Source: Humibacillus sp. DSM 29435 (GTDB lineage Bacteria > Actinomycetota > Actinomycetes > Actinomycetales > Dermatophilaceae). From it: a stretch of 64,000 nucleotides of DNA. The translations under genes were made by a program, and so were the position numbers. The notes beneath the pieces were generated by a model, which did not search any database, was not told the DNA's origin, and worked only from the letters and a program-made list of their open reading frames with translations. The DNA lies in the NCBI RefSeq assembly GCF_001758225.1, contig NZ_MAST01000052.1, positions 62,001 through 126,000 of the forward strand. Reading direction: 5' to 3'. Below, piece after piece: positions 8,471-16,092 of this stretch (the stretch's first letter is position 1; each line of letters begins with the position of its first letter).

Positions 8471-9583
8471 ATGCACCACGCGAACCATTTCTACGGCCAC
8501 GCCCACATCATGGCCAGGTATGTCGGCCTGGCCGAGCCACCCCGCATCTGGGGGTACCTCCAGCACGGGTGGAACATGCACGACGGCTTCGCAGTCGGAA
8601 CGGTCTTCGCCGAGGGCTATCCGAAGTTCGTCTGGTCGCAGGCCTGCTCACGTCGGGGATGGGCAGCTGGCCTGCGTGACTACATGGTTGTCGGGTCGCC
8701 GTGGCTCTATCTGCTCGAGCTCGAGCGGCAGCGGGAGTGGCTGGCTGCCGCGCCTCCGCGACTCGGCACGATCGTCTACCCGTTCCACGGGTGGGAGGGC
8801 CAGCAGGTGGTCGGCAGCCATGCGGCCTACGTCGAGCAGGTGCGGGCGACCGAGGGGGACGTGCCCATCACCGTCTGTCTGCACTGGAACGAGTACGACA
8901 ACCCCAAGGTGCGCCGCGAGTACGAGGACGCCGGGGTTCGGGTGATCACCCACGGTCAGCGCGGCTACCTCTGGCAGGACACCGACGTCGCCTTTCTCTA
9001 CCGCCAGCTGCACGAGATCCGTTCCCACCGAAGGGTGGTGAGCAACCGGATGAGCAGCGCGATCCTCTACGCGGCGTCGGCGGGCGCCGACGTCGGGATC
9101 TACGGCGACCCGATGGAGCTCGAGGCCGACCACGCCGTGCTGGGGGGAGTCGGCAAACCCCGCCGACTGTGGCCCCGACTGCATCAGGTCGAGGCCCCCC
9201 GAGACCACGCGAGCGACGTCGCGCTCACCGAGCTCGGTGCGGGCACAGTGCTGCTTCCGGAGGAGGTCATCGACGCCTTCGGGTGGGGCCCCGAGATCGC
9301 GGTGCCCGGCCCGCCGCCGCCTGCGCCCTCGCTCGAGCAGCCCTCAGGCCGCGGCCGGCATCCGTCTCGCCCACAGGCCGGGAGTCACCGAGGCCCGGCC
9401 GACGCAGAGCCCACCATCGACCTCGGCGTGGTCGTCACGTCAGCGGGTGACGTGGCCCCGCTGGATGCCGCCTCCAGCGACGAACCAGACCGAGCGAGCC
9501 GATCGTCCCACGAGCCTTCTCCGGGGAGGGCTCGAGGCGGCTCCAGCGACCCGGCCATGACGGATGCCGTGACGGCCGACTGA
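8471..9583 (+). CDS. Surface-glycan protein of unknown function, possible GT-B-type transferase, with disordered tail
   Basis: This 370-residue protein starts four bases after pseC, so it is probably in the same operon. Residues 1-280 look like a folded GT-B-type domain. WGYLQHGWN and GTIVYPFHGWEG contain glycine and histidine-rich loops, and SNRMSSAILYAASAGADVGI resembles a donor-binding loop seen in sialyl- and KpsS-like transferases. I could not assign a named family. Residues about 285-370 are rich in Pro, Ser, Asp and Ala and look disordered. Its position between the last UDP-sugar gene and pseI makes it a candidate for pseudaminic acid transfer or modification (inference). Confidence 0.6.
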   Translation: MHHANHFYGHAHIMARYVGLAEPPRIWGYLQHGWNMHDGFAVGTVFAEGYPKFVWSQACSRRGWAAGLRDYMVVGSPWLYLLELERQREWLAAAPPRLGTIVYPFHGWEGQQVVGSHAAYVEQVRATEGDVPITVCLHWNEYDNPKVRREYEDAGVRVITHGQRGYLWQDTDVAFLYRQLHEIRSHRRVVSNRMSSAILYAASAGADVGIYGDPMELEADHAVLGGVGKPRRLWPRLHQVEAPRDHASDVALTELGAGTVLLPEEVIDAFGWGPEIAVPGPPPPAPSLEQPSGRGRHPSRPQAGSHRGPADAEPTIDLGVVVTSAGDVAPLDAASSDEPDRASRSSHEPSPGRARGGSSDPAMTDAVTAD

Positions 9584-9613
9584 ACCCACGGATCGCGGCG
9601 GCGTGACGTGCGG

Positions 9614-10702
9614 TCAGACCAGCTCCCACTGCAGGGGGGTGCCTCGGCGGACGTCACGGGTGAAGGCCCGGCCCACCACGAGGTCGAACAGGTCTGGGGC
9701 CAGCCCCGTGGAGGGTCGGACGGACCGCACGTTGCGCGAGGTGACCGGCTCGCCCGCTCGGACGTCTTCGACCACGAACAGGGACCGGCGGAACCGGAGC
9801 CCTTCGCGTTCGGACTCACGGGCGCCGATGAGGGGTTGGCCCAGCGCCTGCCAGGCCACCTTCGTCTCGGCCACGAGCGAGGCCAGCTCGGGGGGCTCGA
9901 GCGAGAAGTCGCTGTCGACCCCGCCGCTCTCGCGCGAGAGGGTCACGTGCTTCTCGACCAACACGGCACCGAAGGCGATCGAGGCCACTGCGGCGCCGAT
10001 ACCCATGGTGTGGTCGGAGAGCCCGATCGGAGCGTCGAAGGCGGCAGCCATCACAGGGATGCCGCGCAGGTTGGAAGCGGACGGGTCGGCCGGGTACGCG
10101 GCGGTGCAGGAGAGCACGATGACCTGGTCGTTGCCGGTGCCACGGGCCGCCTGCACGGCCGCGTGGATCTCTCCCACGGACGCCATCCCCGTGGAGATGA
10201 TGATGGGTTTGCCGGTGCCGGCCGCCAACCGTACGAGCGGGAGGTCGACGATCTCGGACGAGGCGATCTTGTAGGCCGGGACGTCGAGGCCCTCGAGGAA
10301 CTCGACGGCGGTCGGGTCGAAGGGGCTGGAGAACGCGAGCAACCCGAGCTCTCGGGCCAGCTCGAAGATCGGGGCATGCCACTCCCAGGGGGTATGCGCC
10401 TCCTCGTAGAGGTCGTACAGGCGGCGACCGGCCCAGAGCGGGTGGTCGTCACTCAACCGGAACTCGGGGGCGTCGACGTCGAGGGTGATGGTGTCGGCCG
10501 TATAGGTCTGCAGCTTGATCGCGTGGGCGCCGGCGGCAGCGGCTGCGCGCACGATCGCGAGGGCGGTGTCTAGGGACCCGTCGTGGTTGCCCGACATCTC
10601 GGCGATGATGAACGGTTCGACGTCGGCGCCTACCGGCACACCGCCGATGTGGATGGTGGCCTGCGGGCCGCGGCCCGTCTGGGTGGGTGCCGTCGCGGTC
10701 AT
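9614..10702 (-). CDS. pseI: Pseudaminic acid synthase (PseI)
   Basis: This 362-residue NeuB-family enzyme condenses phosphoenolpyruvate with the PseG product to give pseudaminic acid. Visible features are FIIAEMSGNHDGS at the N-terminus, KLQTYTADTITLD, KIASSEIVDLPL, GLSDHTMGI and VEKHVTLSRESGGVDSDFSL. A C-terminal SAF or antifreeze-like domain runs from RRSLFVVEDVRAGE to the end. The start is ATG 10702, because GGAAGAGG lies directly upstream; an in-frame GTG at 10744 would overlap pseH further. ATG 10702 overlaps the pseH stop by four bases, giving a pseH-pseI operon divergent from the ACP module. Confidence 0.94.
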   Translation of the reverse strand: MTATAPTQTGRGPQATIHIGGVPVGADVEPFIIAEMSGNHDGSLDTALAIVRAAAAAGAHAIKLQTYTADTITLDVDAPEFRLSDDHPLWAGRRLYDLYEEAHTPWEWHAPIFELARELGLLAFSSPFDPTAVEFLEGLDVPAYKIASSEIVDLPLVRLAAGTGKPIIISTGMASVGEIHAAVQAARGTGNDQVIVLSCTAAYPADPSASNLRGIPVMAAAFDAPIGLSDHTMGIGAAVASIAFGAVLVEKHVTLSRESGGVDSDFSLEPPELASLVAETKVAWQALGQPLIGARESEREGLRFRRSLFVVEDVRAGEPVTSRNVRSVRPSTGLAPDLFDLVVGRAFTRDVRRGTPLQWELV

Positions 10703-11208
10703 GTCCTCTTCCTTTCGTTGCCCCTGGTCGCCCGCACGTGCCACACCGCCACCTCACGCCCCCCGACGTCGCGGACCTCCCGGGACATCTCCTCGAAGCC
10801 GTTGCGACGGTTGAAGCGTCGCACGGCCTCGTTCTCTTCGAGCACCTCACCCTCGAGGGTCTCGAGGCCCAGCTCGTTGAAGGCGAAACGCTTGGCCTGA
10901 CGCTGGATCTCGATCCAGGCCGGCAGCAGCTCTCCCCGGGCGCGTAGGCCGTCGTTGTCGAGGTAGTAGCCCCACCACGCCGACCGGGTCGTGGGCTCGA
11001 TGTCGAAGAAGGTGACCACTCCGGAGGGCACGTCGTGACGCTCGTACACGTAGACCCGTCGGCTGGGGTCGGCCAGGGTGCGCTGCCACCAGGCGTCATG
11101 CTCGTCGGCGCCGATCTCGTGCTGGGTGAGCGACACCTCGCGCACCTGTGGGTGGTTGCGCCACAGGCGCAGGCGGTCGCGGTCGTCGTCGGTAGCGGGG
11201 CGAAGCAT
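10699..11208 (-). CDS. pseH: UDP-4-amino-4,6-dideoxy-N-acetyl-beta-L-altrosamine N-acetyltransferase (PseH)
   Basis: This 169-residue GNAT-fold protein begins LRPATDDDRDRLRLWRNHPQVR and contains ARGELLPAWIEIQ and EVLEENEAVRRFNRRNGF, matching the PseH/RimJ type of GNAT. PseH acetylates the 4-amino group of the PseC product using acetyl-CoA, the third step of the pathway. It is the first gene of the minus-strand pseH-pseI operon. Its divergence from an acyl carrier protein gene raises the possibility that a different acyl donor is used here, but nothing in the sequence shows that. Confidence 0.88.
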   Translation of the reverse strand: MLRPATDDDRDRLRLWRNHPQVREVSLTQHEIGADEHDAWWQRTLADPSRRVYVYERHDVPSGVVTFFDIEPTTRSAWWGYYLDNDGLRARGELLPAWIEIQRQAKRFAFNELGLETLEGEVLEENEAVRRFNRRNGFEEMSREVRDVGGREVAVWHVRATRGNERKRT

Positions 11209-11272
11209 GGGCGGTGGCCTCCGAGGCGGCCGGGAACCCTGACGGCCGAGAGTCGATGGGGCGTTCGCTTGC

Positions 11273-11278
11273 TAAACT
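11273..11278 (+). promoter_or_regulatory. Candidate -10 for the ACP operon
   Basis: TAAACT fits the TAnnnT -10 pattern and would give a leader of about 30 bases before ATG 11314, which is preceded by an ACGAGGGA ribosome site. Confidence 0.4.
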
Positions 11279-11313
11279 ACCCGACGGCACCACCCCCACG
11301 ACACGAGGGAACG

Positions 11314-11565
11314 ATGAGCACCCTGAGCCGCGACCAGATCCGGGCCATGATGGCGGAAGTCCTTGTGGCGCAAGGAAAGCAGATGCCAGGTGACGACCAG
11401 GCAAACCTCGAGGAAATCGGGTTCCGGTCGCTTGACTTCTCTGAGCTCGCCCTGCGCGTCGAAGACGAGATCGACGAGGAGCTGAACTTCGACGCCCCGC
11501 AGCTGCGGCAGATCGCCACTGTCTCCGACGTGCTGGACTTTCTCGAGCAGCTGCAGGCCGCGTGA
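11314..11565 (+). CDS. Acyl carrier protein
   Basis: This 83-residue acidic, helical protein has the size and pattern of an acyl carrier protein. Ser39 in GFRSLDFSEL is the expected 4'-phosphopantetheine attachment site, although the usual Asp before the serine is Arg. ATG 11314 has a GAGGGA ribosome site. The gene overlaps the start of an AMP-dependent ligase by four bases and is followed by a ketoreductase and a PPTase-like gene, so it is a dedicated carrier rather than the fatty-acid housekeeping ACP. Related stand-alone ACPs occur in flagellin-glycosylation islands of Gram-negative bacteria. Confidence 0.85.
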   Translation: MSTLSRDQIRAMMAEVLVAQGKQMPGDDQANLEEIGFRSLDFSELALRVEDEIDEELNFDAPQLRQIATVSDVLDFLEQLQAA

Positions 11566-12872
11566 CGCCTGCCACTGCCCGGGTCGGTGGCGGGCGAGGC
11601 GCCGGTCAGGGATCCAGCCGCGTGGTGGCCCGCGGCTTCGACGGCGCCTGGGAGCAGCTCGCTGACCTGCCGCTTCCGGCCGCGGCAGCGGTAGCGGTGC
11701 TCGACAACCTCCAGGCGGTTCGCGCGGTCTGGTCGGCGGCCCGTGACGGCGGTGAGCTGCTCGTCGCGTCGCGCACCCGACTCACCTCAGACCTGCGCGA
11801 CGAGCTCCGCGCCGCTGGGTTGGCGGTGGTCGACCTCGGGCCTGACGACGATCCGAGCGGCGGGTTGGGCGACAGGGTGGACGAGCGGCTGGGCGACAGG
11901 GTGGGCGAGCGGGTCTCCGTGGCGGAGGCGACCGCCCCGCGGCCGCCCTCGTCCGGGCGCGTCTGGCTGCTGACGAGTGGAAGCACGGGTCGGCCCAAGC
12001 GGGTGGCCCACACGCTCGACTCCCTGACGACCGTGACCGGTTCCCAGCCGCCCCGTACCTGGCTGTGCCCCTACGCCCACGGTGCCTACGCCTGGTGGCA
12101 GGTCGTGACGCTCTCGCTGCGCCACCCCGGCCAGGACGTGCTGTTCATCGAGCCCGACGAGCTCGACAGCTGGCCGGCTCGGGCGCTCGAGGTGGGAGTG
12201 ACCGCAGTGTCGGGAACCCCGACCTTCTGGCGCCAGGCGCTCTACCGCGACCCCGACGCCGTGGCTGCCCTTCCGCTGGCCCAGATCACTCTCGGCGGTG
12301 AGCCCGTCGACCAGGCCATCCTCACGAGGCTCTCCGAGCTGTTCCCCTCCGCCCGGGTCAGCTGGATCTACGCCTCGAGCGAGGCAGGTGCCTCGATCGC
12401 CGTCCACGACGGGCGGGCGGGCTTTCCGCAGGAGTGGCTGGGTCGCACCGGGGCGGGCCACGCGACGCTGTCGGTCGTCGACGGCGAGCTGCTCATCGAG
12501 TCGGCCCGACGCGGGCAGGGCGTCGACGCGGTGCTGCACACGGGCGACCGTGTCGAGGTGGTCGGCGGGCGAGTGCTCATCACCGGCCGCATCGCCTCCG
12601 ACGAGATCAACGTCGGCGGGGCCAAGGCGTCCGCTGCCGCGGTTCGCGACGTGCTCCTGGCCCATCCGTCCGTCGTCTGGGCCGCCGTTCGGGGCCGCCG
12701 AGCCCCCATCGTCGGCCGCATCGTCACCGCCGACGTCGTGCTCTCGGATGAGACCACGGTTGCCGAGCTCACCGCCTGGTGTTCCGAGCGGCTACCGGAG
12801 TACGCCGTGCCGCGTCGCCTCCGCGTTCTCGACCAGATCCCGATCAAGGAGAGCCTGAAGAGCGATGTCTGA
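11562..12872 (+). CDS. AMP-dependent acyl ligase (ANL superfamily), probable ACP loader
   Basis: This 436-residue protein has the ANL adenylation P-loop LLTSGSTGRPK near residue 137, the mid-protein YASSEAG motif, a HTGDRVEV A8-type core and ITGRIASDEINVGGAK. The C-terminus IPIKESLKSDV carries the catalytic-lysine region. It is shorter than acyl-CoA synthetases (500 or more residues), especially at the N-terminus, as in ligases that load stand-alone carrier proteins. The GTG start at 11562 overlaps the ACP stop. The likely reaction is ATP-dependent activation of a short carboxylic acid and transfer to the neighbouring ACP (inference from context). Confidence 0.8.
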   Translation: MTPATARVGGGRGAGQGSSRVVARGFDGAWEQLADLPLPAAAAVAVLDNLQAVRAVWSAARDGGELLVASRTRLTSDLRDELRAAGLAVVDLGPDDDPSGGLGDRVDERLGDRVGERVSVAEATAPRPPSSGRVWLLTSGSTGRPKRVAHTLDSLTTVTGSQPPRTWLCPYAHGAYAWWQVVTLSLRHPGQDVLFIEPDELDSWPARALEVGVTAVSGTPTFWRQALYRDPDAVAALPLAQITLGGEPVDQAILTRLSELFPSARVSWIYASSEAGASIAVHDGRAGFPQEWLGRTGAGHATLSVVDGELLIESARRGQGVDAVLHTGDRVEVVGGRVLITGRIASDEINVGGAKASAAAVRDVLLAHPSVVWAAVRGRRAPIVGRIVTADVVLSDETTVAELTAWCSERLPEYAVPRRLRVLDQIPIKESLKSDV

Positions 12873-13614
12873 CACCAACGAACCCATCGGCGCTGCCACC
12901 GTCGTCGTCGTCTCCGGAGGCTCTCGCGGTCTGGGGCTGGCCATCGTCAGCGACATCCTCGCGTCGGGGGCGAGCGTGGCCGCCTTCGCGCGAACCCTCA
13001 CGCCAGAGCTGACAGCCCTCGCGAGCGCCCACCCCGACCGGGTGCACGTGGCCTCCGTCGACGCCACCGACCGACACGCCGTCGCCGCCTTCCTCAAGGC
13101 GGCCGAGGCACGGCTGGGCCCGATCGACGCCCTGGTCAACAACGCTGCCGTAGGCCAGGACAGCCTGCACGTGCACACCTCGCCCGATGACATCGCCCGC
13201 ATCATCGAGACCAACCTCACCGCGCCCCTGCTGTTGGCTCGAGCCGTGCTGCGCCGCATCCTGGCCAAGGGCAACCGGGGCCGCATCGTGATGGTCACCT
13301 CCGTGTGTGCCCAGCGCGGCTACTCGGGTCTGGTGGCCTACTCCGCCACCAAGGGCGGGCTCGACAGCGCGATGCGCACGCTGGCCCGCGAGATGCACGG
13401 GCGCGCCCTCGTCAACAGTGTCGCCCCCGGCTTCTTCGCCTCGGAGATGAGCTCGGTGCTGGGCCAGACCCAGCTCGACACGATCACGCGCCGCACCCCG
13501 TCGGGCCGCCTCGTGGAGCCGGAGAACATCGTTCCGATCGTGCACACGTTGCTCTTCGACGACACCAACCTCAACGGGCAGGTCATCACAGTCGACGGCG
13601 GCGCGAGCATCTGA
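12865..13614 (+). CDS. SDR oxidoreductase, FabG-like 3-oxoacyl-ACP reductase
   Basis: This 249-residue classical SDR has a cofactor loop VSGGSRGLG, the NNAAVG structural motif, and the catalytic Y159-x3-K163 (YSATKGG) with the serine in MVTSVCAQRGY. It ends NGQVITVDGGASI, typical of FabG proteins. It overlaps the ligase gene by eight bases. Next to a dedicated ACP and ligase, it probably reduces a 3-oxoacyl-ACP, such as acetoacetyl-ACP, to a 3-hydroxyacyl-ACP. Whether the substrate is an acyl-ACP or a sugar cannot be settled from sequence alone. Confidence 0.85.
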   Translation: MSDTNEPIGAATVVVVSGGSRGLGLAIVSDILASGASVAAFARTLTPELTALASAHPDRVHVASVDATDRHAVAAFLKAAEARLGPIDALVNNAAVGQDSLHVHTSPDDIARIIETNLTAPLLLARAVLRRILAKGNRGRIVMVTSVCAQRGYSGLVAYSATKGGLDSAMRTLAREMHGRALVNSVAPGFFASEMSSVLGQTQLDTITRRTPSGRLVEPENIVPIVHTLLFDDTNLNGQVITVDGGASI

Positions 13615-13617
13615 CTC

Positions 13618-14061
13618 GTGACCACCGACCCGCAGAGGCCCGAGCCCTGGCTACCGCGGGAGGTGCGGCGAGCGCCCGCCCACGTCGTGGCGTCGGCCGC
13701 ACCGCACTCCTGTGCCGAGCGGACCCACAGCCGGCTCGCCGACGGGCGGCTGCTGTGTTGGCGCCCCGTCAGGCCGGCGGGCCTCGTGCTGGCGATCGAC
13801 GCGGAGCTCGACGGCCAAGCCGTGCCGCGGGCGTTGGCGCGCAGAGCCACGACCGATGATCCCGCCGTGTTCTGGCCGCTGTGGACCCGCGCCGAGGTGC
13901 GGGCCAAGCTGCACGGCATCCCGATCGCGGCATGGCTCGCGATGGTCGACTGGCCCGCAGACGCCGACCTCGAAGCAGAGCTCGAGGTCGTCACGCGGGT
14001 GAGGGCGGGCGTGGTGGCGTCTTACGGGGTGCGGGCAGAGCTCGAGCCGCCGGTCACTTGA
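13618..14061 (+). CDS. 4'-phosphopantetheinyl transferase-like protein (weak match)
   Basis: This 147-residue protein starts at GTG 13618, three bases after the ketoreductase stop. Two short motifs match the 4'-phosphopantetheinyl transferase fold. VLAIDAELDG carries D61 and E63 at the place of the Mg-binding D-x-E. LWTRAEVRAKLHGI carries W89, E93 and K97 in the W-(S/T)-x-K-E-x3-K pattern, but the first lysine is Ala92. The protein is shorter than Sfp (about 220 residues) and close to AcpS size. In this operon its expected role is to activate the adjacent ACP. The match is only motif-level. Confidence 0.55.
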   Translation: MTTDPQRPEPWLPREVRRAPAHVVASAAPHSCAERTHSRLADGRLLCWRPVRPAGLVLAIDAELDGQAVPRALARRATTDDPAVFWPLWTRAEVRAKLHGIPIAAWLAMVDWPADADLEAELEVVTRVRAGVVASYGVRAELEPPVT

Positions 14062-15913
14062 GCATCCGCGCCGCGAGCCGCCTGGCCCGCGTCATGGCCT
14101 CGGGAGGGAGAACGTCGCCGGCTGTCGTCTTCGCCACCGACACAGCCTTGGCGGTGGCCGCCCGGCGAGGCAGCCGGATCGCCTGCACGGTGCGGTAGGT
14201 CAGCGTGCCCTCGTACGACTCGATGATGCGCTCGAGCCGGCGGATGTAGCGGTCTCGGTGCCGGAGGGTGCCCTCGAGCCACTCGACCTGGCCCTCCTTC
14301 TCGCGCAGGCTTCGCGCCTGTGACCGGTCGTGCGCCAACAGCTCGCGGTAGCCGACCGCGTCACGCACCGGCAGGTCACGGGCGAAGCGACCACGATCGT
14401 GGTTGAGCTCGGCCAGCTCGTCGGCCTGGTCGGGCCGGCCTCGCAGCAACGCCTCGATCTCACCTTCGATGCGAGCGATCCGACCCACCATCGTGGGAGT
14501 GACGCTCACCCCCACCATGGCCGCCAGTGTCACGGTCATCTCGTCGGGAGTGGTGGCCGCGCGCCACGGATGCACGGAGGCGCTCGCCAGGAGCCGCCCC
14601 GCGAAGTCGCGAAGGCCGCGCACCAGTGCCTCCTGGCTCGTGATCGTCGACGCCAGCTGCCACGAGGCGTCGGCGAGGTGCAGCTCGCCGACGGAGTCGA
14701 CGAGCACGTTGGCGGGGGTGGCGAACACGCGGGCGCCCACCGGAGCCTTCCAGTGCGCTTCGCTGCGGATCCAGGAGGCGTAGCGGCTCACCTCGGTGCG
14801 GATGGCAGCGTGGTTGCGGGCCGCACAGGCCTCGCGCATGATTCCCTCGAGCGACCGGCCGGGCGAGGCGGCGGGTTCGAGGCGGCGCACCAAGGGCCCC
14901 TCGCTGCGCTCGTCATCTTCAGACCCGTCGGCCCACACCCGCTTGCGGCCGCCGTCAGCGTCGACGACACAGAGCCGTTGCCATCGGCTGGCCGGCTCGA
15001 GGTCGACCAGGAGCGGAAAGCGGTCGTCGGCGTCGGTCTCGGGTGGGCCCTCGCGGCGGGCGATGACCAGCCAGGCCGGTGCCAGCTCGTCGAGCAGCCC
15101 CGCTTCGACGACCCGGCGCACCGTGGTTCGTGGGTCACGCAGCACGGGACCGTCGTCGAGGAGGTGCTCGAGCGCGCTGCCACCCGCGCTGACCGCCAGC
15201 TCACGCAGGTCATCGCTCGCGAAGGCAGCCTCGCGCACGAGCACGCGGTGGGTGGCGAGGCCGGGGAGGGCGGCGTAGGTCACCATGGGCACGAGACCGT
15301 GCTCAGAAAGAAGGGCTGCTCGTTCGCGCGCGAACAGGTGGCGCCGGTCGAAGCCGTCGGCACCGACGAACCATCCGTGGTCTGAGGCCAGTAGCGGGTC
15401 GGGGCGGCCGGAGACGAGGTCGTCGAGCCCGAGCTCGTTCGCGAGGTCGAACGCGAGCACCCCCCCTTCGCGCACCCACCCCGCCAGGCGTCCTACCACC
15501 TCGCGGGTGCGCAGCCCCTGCGAGTCGGGCCCGAGCAGGCTCTGCGGCCCGCCGAGGGCGAGCACGAGGTCGTACTCGTGCTCGGCCGGGAAGGCATCCA
15601 CCCCGCCGCAGTAGAGGCGGACCCCGTCGCGCAGGCCGGCGAGGTCGCCGATGCGCCGCACGTCGGGCAGGGCCCGCACGAGCACGTCGACCCTGGCCGC
15701 CGACGGTATCGAGGCGACGAGCAGCGCGGCCCGTGGGCCGGCGAGCAGCACGCGCGCGGGGGAGCGGGCGAGCAGCGGCAGCAGCACCTCGAGCGTCGCG
15801 AGGGGTACGGGCGCGTCGTCGAGGTCGGAACCCCCGATCTGGTGCCCCCGGAGAACCCGCGCTCCGGACACCTCATCGTGCGTCTGCTCGTCGCTGGCCT
15901 GGTCGGTGCTCAC
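14054..15913 (-). CDS. Methyltransferase-like / kinase-like protein with C-terminal coiled coil (WbdD-like architecture)
   Basis: This 619-residue protein has three parts. Residues about 30-220 look like a Rossmann methyltransferase (ARVLLAGPR, YDLVLALGG, VREGGVLAFDLAN), although the glycine motif is weak. Residues about 300-460 include a stretch like a kinase catalytic loop (FATPANVLVDSVGELHLAD), without an obvious catalytic Asp. Residues about 475-575 are heptad-like and charged (SLREKEGQVEWLEGTLRHRD), predicted coiled coil. The C-terminus is basic. Order and size recall WbdD of the E. coli O9a system, which caps the polymer and sets its length. GTG 15913 has a GGGAGGA ribosome site. The end overlaps the PPTase-like gene by eight bases, tail to tail. 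Confidence 0.55.
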   Translation of the reverse strand: MSTDQASDEQTHDEVSGARVLRGHQIGGSDLDDAPVPLATLEVLLPLLARSPARVLLAGPRAALLVASIPSAARVDVLVRALPDVRRIGDLAGLRDGVRLYCGGVDAFPAEHEYDLVLALGGPQSLLGPDSQGLRTREVVGRLAGWVREGGVLAFDLANELGLDDLVSGRPDPLLASDHGWFVGADGFDRRHLFARERAALLSEHGLVPMVTYAALPGLATHRVLVREAAFASDDLRELAVSAGGSALEHLLDDGPVLRDPRTTVRRVVEAGLLDELAPAWLVIARREGPPETDADDRFPLLVDLEPASRWQRLCVVDADGGRKRVWADGSEDDERSEGPLVRRLEPAASPGRSLEGIMREACAARNHAAIRTEVSRYASWIRSEAHWKAPVGARVFATPANVLVDSVGELHLADASWQLASTITSQEALVRGLRDFAGRLLASASVHPWRAATTPDEMTVTLAAMVGVSVTPTMVGRIARIEGEIEALLRGRPDQADELAELNHDRGRFARDLPVRDAVGYRELLAHDRSQARSLREKEGQVEWLEGTLRHRDRYIRRLERIIESYEGTLTYRTVQAIRLPRRAATAKAVSVAKTTAGDVLPPEAMTRARRLAARMLK

Positions 15914-15979
15914 CTGACGTCCTCCCGGGTGTCATCGTGGGTCCACCCGGCCATCGGAACCCGGCCGGTCTCGCAGCAA

Positions 15980-15985
15980 TACAAT
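15980..15985 (+). promoter_or_regulatory. Candidate -10 upstream of the glycosyltransferase operon
   Basis: TACAAT is close to the consensus -10 and lies about 107 bases before ATG 16093, in the spacer between the divergent methyltransferase-like gene and the glycosyltransferase genes. No good -35 is visible. Confidence 0.4.
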
Positions 15986-16092
15986 CATCATGGCCCGCTG
16001 GTCCCGGTGGCGCCACGACGGACCGCTCAGGCGCTGATGGCGCTCGCAGTGCTCACAGAGCTCCCAGAGCTCACGGCAAAGAGGAGCAGACC

